This document shows, piece by piece, positions 22,671 through 34,382 of a DNA stretch of 64,000 bases (position 1 is the stretch's first letter; each line of letters begins with the position of its first letter). Below the pieces are notes generated by a model. It saw only the letters and a program-made list of their open reading frames with translations, made no database searches and had not been told where the DNA came from. The stretch comes from Mesostigma viride (Eukaryota > Streptophyta > Mesostigmatophyceae > Mesostigmatales > Mesostigmataceae): positions 1,931,964-1,995,963 of the forward strand of contig RPFO01000333.1 in assembly GCA_009746045.1 (NCBI GenBank), in the 5' to 3' direction. Both the position numbers and the translations under genes were made by a program.

Positions 22671-22820
22671 TATGGCGGTGGTGCCGTGGGGCCCGCATCA
22701 GACTGCGGGCCCTTATCTTCTATGGCGGTGCTGCCGTTGGGCCCGAATCAGACTGCCGGCCCTTATCTTCTATGGCGGTGCTGCCGTTGGGCCCGAATCA
22801 GACTGCAGGCCCTTTATGCA
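22671..22820 (+). repeat. 50-bp tandem repeat, three copies
   Basis: Copies start at 22,671, 22,721 and 22,771 (TATGGCGGTG), differing by a few bases. No gene is attached. Confidence 0.85.
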
Positions 22821-22881
22821 GGCGGGCCCTTAATGCATGTCACTTATTTATTCTTCTGCATACAAATATGAAGCAATGAAG

Positions 22882-23195
22882 TCGTGTCCTCCGGATTTTT
22901 GCATTTGCACCGTGTGCAGTTCTTGGACGTTTGGAAACATGCATGGCATATGGCTAATGTAATGACTGACTAGCTAGACCGTTTCAGTGGTTTTTCATTT
23001 GCGGTTATTTCCTCGTAAATGGTGGGAAAGCGATCGCTGCAATGGTTCTCACCACTAGACACTCCCGGCCAGCGAAGCCCGATTAACGTCCTCATCAAGC
23101 AACCTGTTTCCGGCCCCACTGTATAGGTCATCTTACAGTCGCTCTTTGCGTAAGCCAGCCATAATTTCAATGAACAAGGCTACACATTTGCATAG
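22882..23195 (+). mobile_element. Penelope-like 3'-UTR fragment, direct
   Basis: Matches about 8,255-8,545 downstream of the intact Penelope-like ORF ('ttgcaccgtgtgcagttctt', 'cactagacactcccggcc'). It is a 5'-truncated copy. Confidence 0.8.
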
Positions 23196-23229
23196 TCTTT
23201 TCTTGGTTATCGGTGTGCCTTTGTTTGAA

Positions 23230-23580
23230 TGCAGGGGGGGTCGCTGTGCCGACACAACGCGTTCAACGTGCTGGGCATCAAATGAGGGCTCTGGGCGACC
23301 ACCAGTGCCCGACTAGTGTCACCACTGCCTTCCGGACCTGAGGGCGAGGCTGCAGCCGGAGCTGCAGACGTATTTTCAGGGCTTAGCGCAGCCGCCAGGC
23401 TGCCTGTGTCGAGGAGCGTTTGCTCATCACATATTGCGCAATAGCTTCGGAAAATTATATCAGCGTGTGCGTCTTAGAAAGACGAAGCGATTGTGATGTT
23501 CACAGCCGATTTCGGTGCCCAAACGAGAAAGTTATGATCTCCGCTGTCAGCCATGGCTACCTCGTGGCTCGCGGCTTTGA
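23230..23580 (-). mobile_element. LINE 5' UTR and start of ORF1, inverted
   Basis: The reverse complement matches 2,433-2,700: the 5' UTR ('gacgcaca', 'gatataattttccga'), the ATG region and the first ORF1 codons (23,200-23,430). Retrotransposed LINEs normally lose the 5' end, so a 5'-only fragment suggests DNA-level capture, here inside a CACTA element. Confidence 0.75.
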
Positions 23581-23854
23581 TGGTACATTGGCTATATTGT
23601 ATGATAACCCTATAATGCACCTTAGTGGTGCTGAGTTTTTTTTCACATTAATGACTTAATGAAATAAAGCTCATGATTTTTCTCGTGGTATACTGTTGGG
23701 GCAGGCGCAGGCGCAAGAAGTCTCCTACGGTTGACAAACACCATATGTAGCAGGTTCACCTGACAACCATGCCAATATTTTGATGATTGAATGAATAAAG
23801 ATGCTTTTCTTGTCGTTTTACGCCTGACATTTTTGTCGGTTTAGCACTTGTGTT

Positions 23855-24145
23855 TTTACCACTTGTGTGCATGCTCATGTGGTATTTTTTACCACTTTTT
23901 ATCACTTCTTCGGTTTTACCACTTTTTATCACTTTTTACCACTTGCACAAGCCTTTTACCACCACTTTACCACTTTTTACCACAAAGTGGTAAAAAGTGG
24001 TAAAATATACCCACTTTTTTACCACTTTTTATCACTTTTTATCACTTTTTATCACTTTTTATCACTTTTTACCACCCTTAGACCTCTTTTACCACCTCGA
24101 GGTGGTAAAAAGGTGGTAAAAAGTGATAAAAAGTGGTAAATTTAC
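23855..24145 (-). repeat. CACTA right subterminal repeats
   Basis: Inverted counterpart of 20,908-21,200, reading TTTTTACCACTTTTTATCAC on the plus strand, with a local switch to GTGGTAAAAA near 23,985 and 24,100. Confidence 0.8.
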
Positions 24146-24164
24146 CACCCCCGAGTTCCTAGTG

Positions 24165-24807
24165 TGGCGTTACCTTGGCCCAGGCGGTGGCCGCAAAATG
24201 GCGCATTTCGGCACACCAAAGTTGTGCAGCATGGTCGCTGGATTCGGCGATTTCTGGCCACCCTTGCACGTTTACGACTACAAATCATCATAAAAAGTAC
24301 AAAGAAACCAATATGTCCTTTAAAATACGCCGGAAAGGTATTGCTGTCAACGTTTCTATCGTCCGGCCTGATCGCAGTATTTTCCAGCAAGAACGCTGCC
24401 GACACCTATCAAATGGCATTCCCGCGAACCAAAAATTGGCCTGTATGATCTTTAAGACGTATAAAATCAATATCCTAAGTTTGGCCAGAAAATTCTAACT
24501 CAAACGCAAATGCCATGCGTGGGCGCAAGCCGCCATGGCCAGGTCGTCGTTTTCCGGAATGCACGTTGTACGTGAAAAGTACCCTGACCCCTTGTACTTT
24601 GACCGGCCAGAACACCTCTATAACTTTGTCAAAATATAGCAAACCCTAGTATCATGTTCTGGAGAAACTTATAAACGTTCATTCTTCTCAGCTAAACGTT
24701 TCCTAATTCCCAATGGTATTCTCGCAAACTGGTCCCCCGAGTAGGTGCCGACAAATCGGCTTTAAGTCACTTTTTGGCGGAAAATCGGCAGCAAGACCAT
24801 TTAGGGG
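24165..24807. other. Right arm of second piggyBac-like element, non-coding
   Basis: No ORF of note. It carries the right inverted end and its GCCGA/TCGGC palindrome. Confidence 0.4.
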
Positions 24808-24811
24808 TTAA

Positions 24812-26396
24812 GACATGCATGCACATGAGAACTGTCATGGTTTGTGGAGAGGGTGGCATATTGCGTGAGAGCGGAGAGAGGACGGTGGCCGGGCTAGGCC
24901 AGCTACCTGTGCTGCCACACGGCCGGGCGGCAAACACTGATGCACTAGCTGCCTTGCACGCCAGCACCCAAGCTGCCTTACACGCCAGCACCCAAGCTGC
25001 CTTCACACCCCTGAATGATGAGCAGAGGGCATCCTGGACGGCCGCATCCATGCAGTTCATGCAGTTCAGGCTGTGCGTGCTTGCCAAGGGCACGGGTGGA
25101 TGAGCCAATGGCGGGCTATTATTATACGCACGCTGTGCACAACCAGTGCCAATGAAGCAACCCAAGCCTGCCCTCCTGATAGGTATGTGTGTTTTGTTTT
25201 CTCATGTCGTGTGCACAACCAGCCATCCTTTATTTCCCTATGATGCATGTTTGCGGATTTCTGGCAACCTGGCACATGGCCAAACTCCTCAATGTCAGGG
25301 GTGCGAGGGGTTGTTTGTCAAGAGGATAGACACACGCACATGCTCAACACCTCTTGCTCCAATGCCACTGCCACTCACCCAGAAACTTGGGCACAACCAC
25401 GCACGATCGCTAAGCTGCTAGCCAGAATCGCAGTCCTCACCAAAGTGAGGGATGGGGCACCAGCTAGTTTGACAGTCTGGCTGAGGACGTGCAGGAGTTG
25501 AATGACATTTCTGAAGCAAGTAGTCACGGATGGCTTGGAGAAACATGGTGAAGCATGCAAGGGCATGCATGTCATGCTGACAAGGGCCAGAGCAAGAGCA
25601 TGAGCACAAGGCACGTCCCTGTGAAGAGGCCATTGGCCTTGCACTATCTGTTGAAGACAACTGCGGTATGGTGGCCAAGCGGCTCACCGGGGTTGTGCAG
25701 TGGCTTCTTCATGCTAGGTATGATGGCGGCTTAAGTGCAGCCCTTTGGTGGCACATTTCAAGTCGGCAACCTCGAGGTAGCAACTGAGCAGTGTATGAGC
25801 TGTCTGGTTATGCACCACATCGCTGGCTGAGGAGATCTAGTCCAACTTGGAAGCTGCATTGCCAGCAACGTGAACCCCTATAACAGAGACAGGGACATGG
25901 GGACATCAATGGTGATGCAGAGGACCATGTGTGGTAACCTTAGTCAGGCGGGCCGGTTGCCAAGGGATGTGCTGCTACCGAATCAAGGCGCACAAAACAC
26001 ATCGCAGCCATGCCGACGGCCAAGATGCCTGGCATGATTAGACTATTACATTGCCAAGCTGAGTTTGCGACTACCGTGCATGCTGTGGGTTTGAACTGAT
26101 CATGCTAGCGAACGTGACAGCTGGCAGTTCTTATGTCTAACAAGCCCCTACTTGAAAATTGCCTGAGCATGGCCATATGCACATATATACAGCCATGTCT
26201 AGCCACTGTTCATATTCATATATCTTTGTCTATGTGTCACAAAGTTGTGTTGTATTATCTGTGCAAGGTCTGAACATAGCAACACAGTTGGTGGGAGTTG
26301 GCCATACCGTTACAAAAGAACTTTGCATCCAAGTTTGAGTGATTAGCTGGAAACTGGCAGGTGTTGCATGGACCAGTGAACCCAATGACACTTGAT
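24812..26396. other. No confident gene; degraded coding-like stretches
   Basis: Several plus-strand stretches look coding but are interrupted (for example LHASTQAALHASTQAAFTPL near 24,960-25,020, where a 24-base unit is tandemly repeated, and CGMVAKRLTGVVQWLLHARY near 25,660). No family is recognised. It is probably an old gene relic. Confidence 0.35.
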
Positions 26397-26930
26397 GGAC
26401 CTGAATTAAGTTTTGTGCAATGTCTGACATGATGATGATTAACATGCGCGCTTGTTTTCAGCCTCAACTGAGCACATCTGGCATGGGAAACTGCAAGAAA
26501 TGTGGCGGAAATGCAAAAAACGCACATTTTTGCTAACATTTGGTAGCGAGCTGTCAATGAATGAAGTACAACGGACCTGAATTTTTGTGCAATGTCTACA
26601 ATGATGATATTTAATATGCTTGCAAGTTTCCAGCCCCAACTGAGCACATCTTGTATGAAAACTGTCATGAAATGCGTCTAATAAACGCGAAAAACACACA
26701 TTTTTGCTAGCATTGGGTGGCATTTTGTTACCAAATACAGTACGATGGACCTGAGTTTTTGTGCCATGTCTACAATTATGATGTGTAACGTGATTGCAAA
26801 TTTCCAGCCTCGACTGAACACATCTTCTATGGAAACTGCAAGGAGATGTGGTGAAGCAGTGCGTTTTTGCTAGCATTTGGTGGCAGTTTGTCACCAAATG
26901 AGGTCAGATGACCATGGGACCTGGTGCACA
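26397..26930. repeat. Tandem repeat, unit about 175 bp, three copies plus a degenerate fourth
   Basis: GGACCTGA starts at 26,397, 26,573 and 26,747 (spacings 176 and 174). The units share 'tgtgc', 'atgtct', 'tttccagcc' and 'tttttgctag' blocks. A weaker fourth copy begins near 26,918. Confidence 0.8.
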
Positions 26931-27199
26931 GTTGGTAGACATGAGTATTAGCCTACCTGCAAATAGCCAGGCCAGGAGCTCTTTATTTGCATACTAAATG
27001 GTATTTGTTTATATTAAAATCTGGAAAGTTGCTAAAAATAGACATGCCAAAAATAGACCAACCGATGTCGGAAAATTCTGGAAAGTCAAATTCCTTCTAC
27101 TGGTGTCATGGACATGCTGCCTACCAATATCTAGCATGTTTGGACTCAATTTGCTCCATGCAGGGCTTATAAGGGCATTTTTTGGCACTTTCATACCGT
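26931..27199. other. No gene recognised
   Basis: AT-rich spacer between the 175-bp repeats and the LINE relic; no supported feature. Confidence 0.4.
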
Positions 27200-27910
27200 T
27201 GTGGCACTGAGCGTCCAGGTCACGTGCTCCTCCAACACTGCATGCGCGGATGTCATCCTTGCAGAGGGAGGGAGCCGATGGGGCTGCCGGCTGTGCGGGG
27301 GCGGGGGCGCTGAGCGCTCTGTTGAGGTCGCCGAGGCTGCGCTGGTAGTGGCTGGTCAAGATAAACAGGCGTTGGCGTGGTTCGTCATAAGTGTATTCTG
27401 ATCTGATCTGATAAGTGTATAGCCAGGATGTGTCGCGGTAGTACGTCGATAGCCGCCCCCCCTTCGAGGCCGGGCACGAAGAGCTTCCGTTCCTGCAAGG
27501 ACCTCGAGCGACGACTTCCTGCGGCGACAGCCCCTGCCACTTGAGGAGGGAGACCTGTCGGTCGCCGGGCAAGAATTGGCTCTATTTGTGGCGGTCGTGG
27601 CATGGTTTCTTGGATTCAGGCGAGGCGCTTGGCGATGGGTTTGCTGGCGACGGGTTGGCGAGCCCAGGCTGCTGGGCAAGGACGATGGCGAGTGGGTTGG
27701 GCTGGGAGCCGGAAAGCTCCTTTTCCAAACCCCGTTTTGCTTTTGGGGTCGTCATAGCTGCTTGTCACGTGAGTAACTTTGGTAATACTGCGTTTCATCC
27801 GTAACCGATTATACTGGCGTGTGCGTCTGAGAAAAACGCATCGAATGCAAGTGGCCTGACCGTATTTGGGGCTCAGATGCAAAAGATCTGAGCTCCGCCG
27901 TCTGCCATAC
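27200..27910 (-). pseudogene. Divergent LINE 5' UTR and ORF1 N-terminus, inverted
   Basis: Reading the minus strand, 27,910-27,757 resembles the 5' UTR at 2,460-2,582 (GAGCTCA, 'gacgcacac', 'tataat'). ATG at about 27,755 then opens MTTPKAKRGLEKELSG and IVLAQQPGLANPS, followed by SASPESKKP. This parallels LVLAQPPGLASPSASPEPKR in the ORF1 at 2,583. The frame soon breaks. It is a second subfamily, more diverged than the 23,230 fragment. Confidence 0.6.
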
Positions 27911-27969
27911 CGCCGTCATCCATTTTGCATTCCTCATCATCATGGAATCTATGTCATCATGGTATCTAT

Positions 27970-28390
27970 CTATGATTTATAAGCGCCTTCAAAGAACAGC
28001 TAGTATCTAGAGGATATTATGGGAGGCCTACTAGTAGGCCTCTCTGTGATTTGGAACAAGATGATGGACATGAAGGCCAAGTGGGCCCATGCAGGTAGTA
28101 GAGGACAACGACCCCCCGGGTCCCCGTGGGGAAGCGCCCGCGCGTGTGCAAACATATGGGAAATCAGAATCAGAATATGGGAAGCACGCCAGACAGGTCC
28201 CCTAGTGTAGATCGAGAGCAATTAGACTAGTTGGATTTTTGACGTTGTAGATAGATGTAGTAGATAGATGTTGTAGATAGATGCATGTTGTAGATATAGA
28301 TTAAACCGGTAGAACTGTTTGCATCCATCCATCCGGCCATCCATCGGGGTTAATGCTCCGTGACTCCCCAACGGGAGCACGAGTCTAATT
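27970..28390 (+). pseudogene. LINE ORF2 C-terminus, 3' UTR, short CATC run and hairpin A
   Basis: Sister of 15,105-15,555: 'ccttcaaagaacagctagta' encodes the FKEQLV-type C-terminus, now broken by insertions. A 3' UTR with multiple 'gtagatagatg' words, ACCGGTAG, six CATC units with one GGCC interruption, and hairpin A (28,359-28,381) follow, ending in AATTAATGATAA. It is head-to-head with the inverted 5' fragment at 27,200-27,910. Confidence 0.7.
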
Positions 28391-28445
28391 AATGATAAGT
28401 GCAAGGATCCCAAACATCAGCAGATTCCTTACATTCGTTACATAG
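28389..28445 (+). mobile_element. Penelope-like fragment after the LINE tail
   Basis: TGATAAGTGCAAGGATCC and the following 'cagattcctta.attcgtta' match the Penelope-like ORF from about 7,784. The LINE tail ends exactly at TGATAA, the same position as the junction at about 16,645. Confidence 0.7.
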
Positions 28446-29336
28446 CTGTCTCACTTAATCGGTCTTCTCTTAATATAGTTTAATGAACGCATGCGGGAAA
28501 GATAGAGCCGCTATGCCTTGGCCTGCATCAGTCGGTGGAAGGCTCTCTGCGCATTGGCTGACTATAAAATTTTCGATCGGTACAAAGGGTTTCATGTTCG
28601 CCTGAATTTTCCTTGGATGACCCGGTTGTTTATAAGGGTCGGTGGCTATTAATTAGTGGTCCAAGAAAATTAATCGTAGGTTTGATACGACTTGCTTGCA
28701 AAGATTCGTATTCATGGTTGTACCATGCAGCTGAGGTTAGCTGGGGACCTGTAGGGTAAAGAATCTTTTACTGATCGATTTGGGTTCTTTAGTGAGTCGC
28801 GATTTGGGTTCTTTAGTGACTTAATTATTGTATAGTGGATATTCGGACCAGCCCAAGGGGTCGATGGGCGAGTTTTATGTTTGTCAGTCTTGGGAACCTT
28901 GTACAACTACATGTACGGTTAACGCACTAGCCTGGGGGTGCGTGGCCACGTTGTTTGTAGTGGCGTTTTCAGCACTGTTCAGGCCGGCGTGTGACGCATG
29001 CCGGTCTTACTTAGGATGATGTCAGCTTATGTGTCGGCGGACCATGCCTTACGCAAGCTAGGCAGGCAAGGATCCGCAATTGTTTCTTTCCCCTCCCTCC
29101 CACCCTGGAGGCTTCTTGCTTCCGCGTGCAGATTGAAAAACCTTAAGGCCACTGTTAACTGCTGTGCACATTTGTTAACTGCTGCATTTGTGGCAGGGCT
29201 CCACTCATTGTATTCAATCAAATGCTGGTCTTCTTGGGAGCTTAGTGATCTTGATAGATTATTGCAGATAGGAATTCTAGTACACATGGTAGATTCACCC
29301 TGCACTCTATCATTTACTGCATGGATTACCTTGAGC
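28446..29336. other. Intergenic, no gene recognised
   Basis: No supported feature. A 20-base direct repeat of 'gatttgggttctttagtga' lies at 28,776-28,820. The region ends at the stop codon of the minus-strand SANT gene. Confidence 0.4.
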
Positions 29337-32300
29337 TCAATCATCGTCACTAAAATAGTAATCAGCACAGCCTTCTGCATCACTATCACTCCCAGCGTAA
29401 TCTCCCTCGCGCCTACCGGCCACGGAGGCGATGACATCAGCACCGTTGCATCCCTTGAGCCCACCTTTCCCACCCAGCCCTCCCGCCGCACCACCAGAGG
29501 AACCCATCCCTTGGTTCCCGACAACACCCCGCCGCCGCTCCTGCTGCTGCCTTTTCAAGAGGATGCCATCAATGTAACCATCCGGCGCTTTACGCGCTTG
29601 GTTTCCTGATGACCCCGCAGGCTCCGTCAGACCCCCACTTGCTTGCCTTATCCTGCTCTTCACAACCAACGATGCCGTTGACGTGCCCTGCACCACAGCG
29701 CCCACGGCGGCCACCCTCGGTGCCCGGGTCCCACACCCCTCATCGCCATCATCGTCGAGGAACAGAGAGAAGGCATCGTTGCCCTGAGCAAGCGCAGCAT
29801 CCTCGGATGGTGCTGCTTCCTCTTCCAGCATTTGCCGGAACAATCGCCGCCTCTTCGCCGGGCCAGCCTTGAGTATTGACCTCACAGCTCCACCGGATTT
29901 GTGCGTACCGCGGACAGCCGCACCGCCGTCCCCCTGAGACGCCTGCCCGCGGCGCTCAATGCCTGCACCGGTGCACCCACTATCTTCCGCGTCGCTCATC
30001 TGGGCCTTGGACGGCTGCCTGGGTGGCAACGCAGCTCCCTGGGCTGCCACTGTTGGGCCGGGTCGACCGGGGGTCGGGTGGCCCTCGTACACCTTGGTGA
30101 AGCAGTCCAAGGCCGATTTGCCGGGCACCTGGCGGTGACACAAAACAATGCACAAATATTACACCATCGGACAAACTCGACAACATAAATAAAATAAAAA
30201 TCAACAAAAAAAAAGTATATAAAAAAGCATGCAATCAGTCCTGAATCAGTATTAATATTCGTTCGTCATTGAATCATGGCGTCGAGCGTACCTGCGCATG
30301 AGCACAACGGGCACCTGAGTGGTATAGGCTAGAGCACAAGCAGCGGCGCACATTGCGGGCCCACATGGCCAGCATAAGAGGAAATGCGTCTGCTGGCGGG
30401 CCAGGTCCCCCCCCACACGGGAGCGATAAGCGGGTACCACTGGCATGTCCACACACACACGGTATTGACAAGCGACCACGACTGGTATCGGGCGCAAGCC
30501 TGACAGCAAGCAGCAACAACGCCTTGTTGAAACACAAGGCAGAGCTTCCCGTGCTGGTGGCCTACGCACCACCCTACAATAACCCCCCCCCCCCCCCGCG
30601 AATCCACCACCCACCTGGCGTGCCACCTTCTCCCAGTAGTTCCTCGTCGTGGGCGGCAAGCTAGCCACCGCGCTACGTAACGCATCTTCCTGCTCGCGCG
30701 TCCAGCCATCCCCGCCAACAGCATCTGGCGCCGCAGGCCCCTGCCGCCCGCCCCTTAAAATAGGGGCGCCCCGGCACGCTTCCGCTGCCAGCAGTGTAAG
30801 CCCATCCCCTTGGCCACCGTCCCACGCTGTGCTTAGCGCCAATGCAGCCTGCCTCCTCGTGTCATGTCCTCGCACATACGCGCTGCCACCGGCTGGTACG
30901 GCAGCCCCCCCTTGCCCTGCATGATGGCCTTCCTTGTGGTGCCCCCCGCCACCGCTGGCCCCCTCGTCCCTGCTCGCAGCGCAATTTGCCAGCACCCCCG
31001 CACCGCCCTTACCGCGCTGCGCGTGCCTCTGCCGCTCGTGCCCACTCACCTCCTCCTCCATTGCCTCCACCACCATGGCCGCCACACGCAACGCTGCCAA
31101 CCGCTGCTCTGACCCCACCGAGCCATGTGAGGGCGAGGACATGCCGGCAGCTGCCACCGCGGCAGCGCCCACGATGCCCGCATGCATACCACCCACACAA
31201 TGTCGCCGGGGGGGTGACATCGGCTCGCCCCCGCCCTGCTTGCTGCTGTTGCTGCCACCGCGCTTGCTGCTGCCCGCCGCGGCTGCCTTTCCGTCACTTG
31301 CTGTTGCCTTTCCCGACCCGGCCTTGGTGCTGCCTTGGTGTGGAGCAGTGAGCGCACTTGCCTTCCTCTTCCTGCTGCCATCCGCACCACCTTGGCTATC
31401 ACTGGCCACCGCGTCCCTGGCCTGCGCCATCGCACGACTCCCTGCTTTCGCCCCCTCACCCGAGTGTTGCAGGGTGCCCTGGCGAAACCTCCCCCCGGTG
31501 CCTCCGCCCTGACCTGCATCCGCGGGTTGTCGCCCCCTCTCCAGGCCCCTTCCACCACCCATGGCATGCTGGCCCCCCTGTCGTGCCCCAGCACCCTTGT
31601 CCCCAGCACTGGGAGCGACGGATGGTTTGCTGCTGCCCTGTATGGCCTTGGCCTTGCCTGCCGGTTGCCCCGCGCGCCTGCCACCCCGATCATCCACGGC
31701 CTTGCCGTCCTTGCCCCCCTCCTTGTCTCGTTTCTCTCTGCCTTTCTCTTGCCCCTTCTCTTGGTCCTTTTGCTGGCTCGCTTTGGCATCACCCGCAACT
31801 GTGCCGTGTTTCTGCCCTCGTGCCTCCCCTTTGTCCCTCTCCCCCGCCCTCCCCTTTGTCGTGGCCTTGACCGGGCTGCGCGCCTGGTGCGTGGCCCTGC
31901 CTTGCTGCAGACTCTCCTCGCGCTGCTGACGCGTCCACATGCGGGGGTCAAGCACCGAGGGGTCCAACGAGAAGCGGGGCCCTGGCAGACAGATGTGGGT
32001 GTGGGTGTGGGTGGGTGGGGGGCACAATACGCTGACACGCTCCGTCAGCACATCCAGCAACCGGGCACATAAGACGGACGTGTTTACTTGCGCGGGTGTG
32101 CCGGCATAAATGAGTGGGACGGGGCAGGCAAGGCAAGGGGACCACGGCTGGCTGGGGGGCAGGACCCGATAGGACATGGCGGCGTGGCAGCAACGCTAGC
32201 CATCAGCAGACGTCGCTGGCTCCATCGGCTAGAGTGACTGGCACTGTCCACGGGCATCCCAGCCATGCCGTGCCCCACTATCCGTGTTGGTAAGTGCCCA

Positions 32301-32580
32301 GCGCTGCCAGCACACGCGGGGGGTCTATTATGGCCATGTTCTAACGCGCAAAAGGGCACACATGCACCTGTTGGTTGCGTGTACATTCCCCCGCATGAAG
32401 CCAACCACACACCGACGTCCTGCGCATTAAATGATCTACCCCAAAGGCCCTGCACCTCTCTAGGATCCCCAACCGCATGCCCCACACGGTGCTTCCCCAC
32501 CACAACCGTGACCATACGCGCCCCTCACCGTCGGTCATGAGCCGGTTGCATCCCGGGTCCACCTTGATGATGGTGCCGTT
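29337..32580 (-). CDS. SANT/Myb-domain nuclear protein, 3' three exons (5' incomplete)
   Basis: Three exons join in frame: 32,580-32,529 (NGTIIKVDPGCNRLMTD, phase 1 donor GTGAGG), 31,981-30,615 (acceptor GCCAG, donor CAG/GTGGGT) and 30,128-29,337 (acceptor CGCCAG), giving 736 residues plus stop. The last intron splits a SANT helix: WTREQEDALRSAVASLPPTT and YWEKVARQ join VPGKSALDCFTKVYEGHPTP, a convincing single SANT/Myb fold. The rest is low complexity, rich in Lys/Gly/Ala, with basic patches (SRKRKAS, AKRRRLFRQM) and an acidic end (CADYYFSDDD). SANT domains bind DNA or histone tails, so a chromatin or transcription role is likely. The exact family is not identified. Upstream exons probably lie in 32,600-37,965. 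Confidence 0.7.
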
Positions 32581-33006
32581 CTGCCAGCACAAGAGCAGGG
32601 CAGGCGAACCAAGATGTCGACATTATCACGTTGCATGTGTGCCCTAGGCGGACGTGGCCGCATGGGAAGGGCAAGTTTCATTACTTCTCGCTTGCGCATG
32701 CCATGCATCACTGCATGCCATGCGTGCTTGTCCGCTTATCCCACGATGACTATCCACACAGGCCAGTGCACGCGAACGACAGCTTCGAAGATGAGGGGGC
32801 AAGTGACATGGTCCAATGTGATACTTCACGCACTGACCAGGGTAGATGCGGGACAGACGCGAGTCATTTTGGGAGGGGGTGCTGCAAGGCTCGCATCGGA
32901 ACCCATCTACTAATGCTGGCACTGTACAGGGGAGATATCGAAAATACCTTTGCTGGACTTTGCCTCGCCGTTGCCCGTGCTGCTGACTTGCTTGTGCAGG
33001 GAGAAG

Positions 33007-33221
33007 TGGGTGGGTGGGTGGGTGGGTGGGTGGGTGGGTGGGTGGGTGGGTGGGTGGGTGGGTGGGTGGGTGGGTGGGTGGGTGGGTGGGTGGGTGGGTG
33101 GGTGGGTGGGTGGGTGGGTGGGTGGGTGGGTGGGTGGGGGGCGGGTGGGTGGGTGGGTGTGGTGGGTGGGTGGGTGGGTGGGTGGGTGGGTGGGTGGGTG
33201 GGTGGGCGGGTGGGTGGGTGG
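33007..33221. repeat. (TGGG)n microsatellite
   Basis: About 50 units with two small interruptions near 33,136 and 33,158. The plus strand has many G triplets and could form G-quadruplexes. It lies in a presumed intron of the minus-strand gene. Confidence 0.95.
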
Positions 33222-33238
33222 GCACGAACATAAGCGGC

Positions 33239-33450
33239 ATATTTGCCAACAAGGTGCGGATGGACAAGTGCATGTTGTACATGACATGGCTCCACACCAA
33301 CCTCTTCGCCCTCCCACTGGCGAACAAGTTATCCCACATACAGACTTGTCATGCCCTTGGACATACCACATCCCGCGACACGTGCTGGTTGCACCAGAAT
33401 GCCAGCACCGGCAGAAGCAAGCGACCTGCAGGAGGGCAGACACACATCAC
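33239..33450 (-). CDS. Candidate exon(s) of the minus-strand gene
   Basis: Minus-strand frames read LLPVLAFWCNQHVSRDV, ending at a GTATGT donor, and separately WDNLFASGRAKRLVWSHVMY with NMHLSIRTLLANMPLMFV. They look protein-like and non-repetitive amid microsatellites. The joining intron would be only about 50 bases and the frame is ambiguous, so no model is asserted and no family is recognised. Confidence 0.3.
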
Positions 33451-33517
33451 AGACACAAATGCAGGTAATGAAATTGTATCATGGCGGTGATGCCCATAGT
33501 CAACAGCCAGAATGAAA

Positions 33518-34042
<525 letters not shown>

Positions 34043-34382
34043 AGACAGTCAGACGATAAAGATATCTGTCGATGCACCGCTCAAAAAGGTTCAAACCATC
34101 CCACCCAGAAGCCTGTGGCAGCCCATTGTAGCTGATGGAGAACAAATGAAGCAGCAGATAACGTCCCTTGCCCCAGCCGTCATCCCTGCAACACTTGTGC
34201 CTCCACATCAAAACTCCGTGAAAATTCTCACACTGCAAAATGGCAATGCAGACAACACCCTACCCAAATATATTGAGGAGCATTTGGACAGCTTGGACAC
34301 ACAACCGGCCAGCACGAAACTGCCCACTTACGCCCCTGTGGCCCACTGCCCCCTATGCCCATGTGGCCAGCATGTCCCCAAG

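Larger units (their letters stand above)
20886..24164. mobile_element. CACTA-type DNA transposon, no transposase
   Basis: The left end reads CACTAGGAACTCGGGGGTG. The right end is its exact inverse (ending at 24,164). TG lies on both outer flanks, a possible 2-base target duplication. Each end is followed by about 300 bases of subterminal repeats built on AGTGGTAAAA and AGTGATAAAA, in inverted orientation, as is typical of CACTA/EnSpm ends. The interior holds fragments of the Penelope-like element and of a LINE 5' end and no transposase, so it is non-autonomous and possibly a sequence-capturing element. Confidence 0.7.
19829..24807. mobile_element. Second TTAA-bounded, piggyBac-like element
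   Basis: TTAA (19,825-19,828) is followed by CCCCTAAATGG and, a few bases on, GCTGCCGAT. On the other strand TTAA (24,811-24,808) is followed by CCCCTAAATGG and TTGCTGCCGAT. Both ends carry a subterminal GCCGA/TCGGC palindrome (19,850-19,867 and 24,748-24,761). No transposase is visible. A CACTA-type element occupies most of the interior. The ends resemble those of the element at 4,416-11,278 (CCCCTMAA), so the two are probably related families. Confidence 0.65.
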
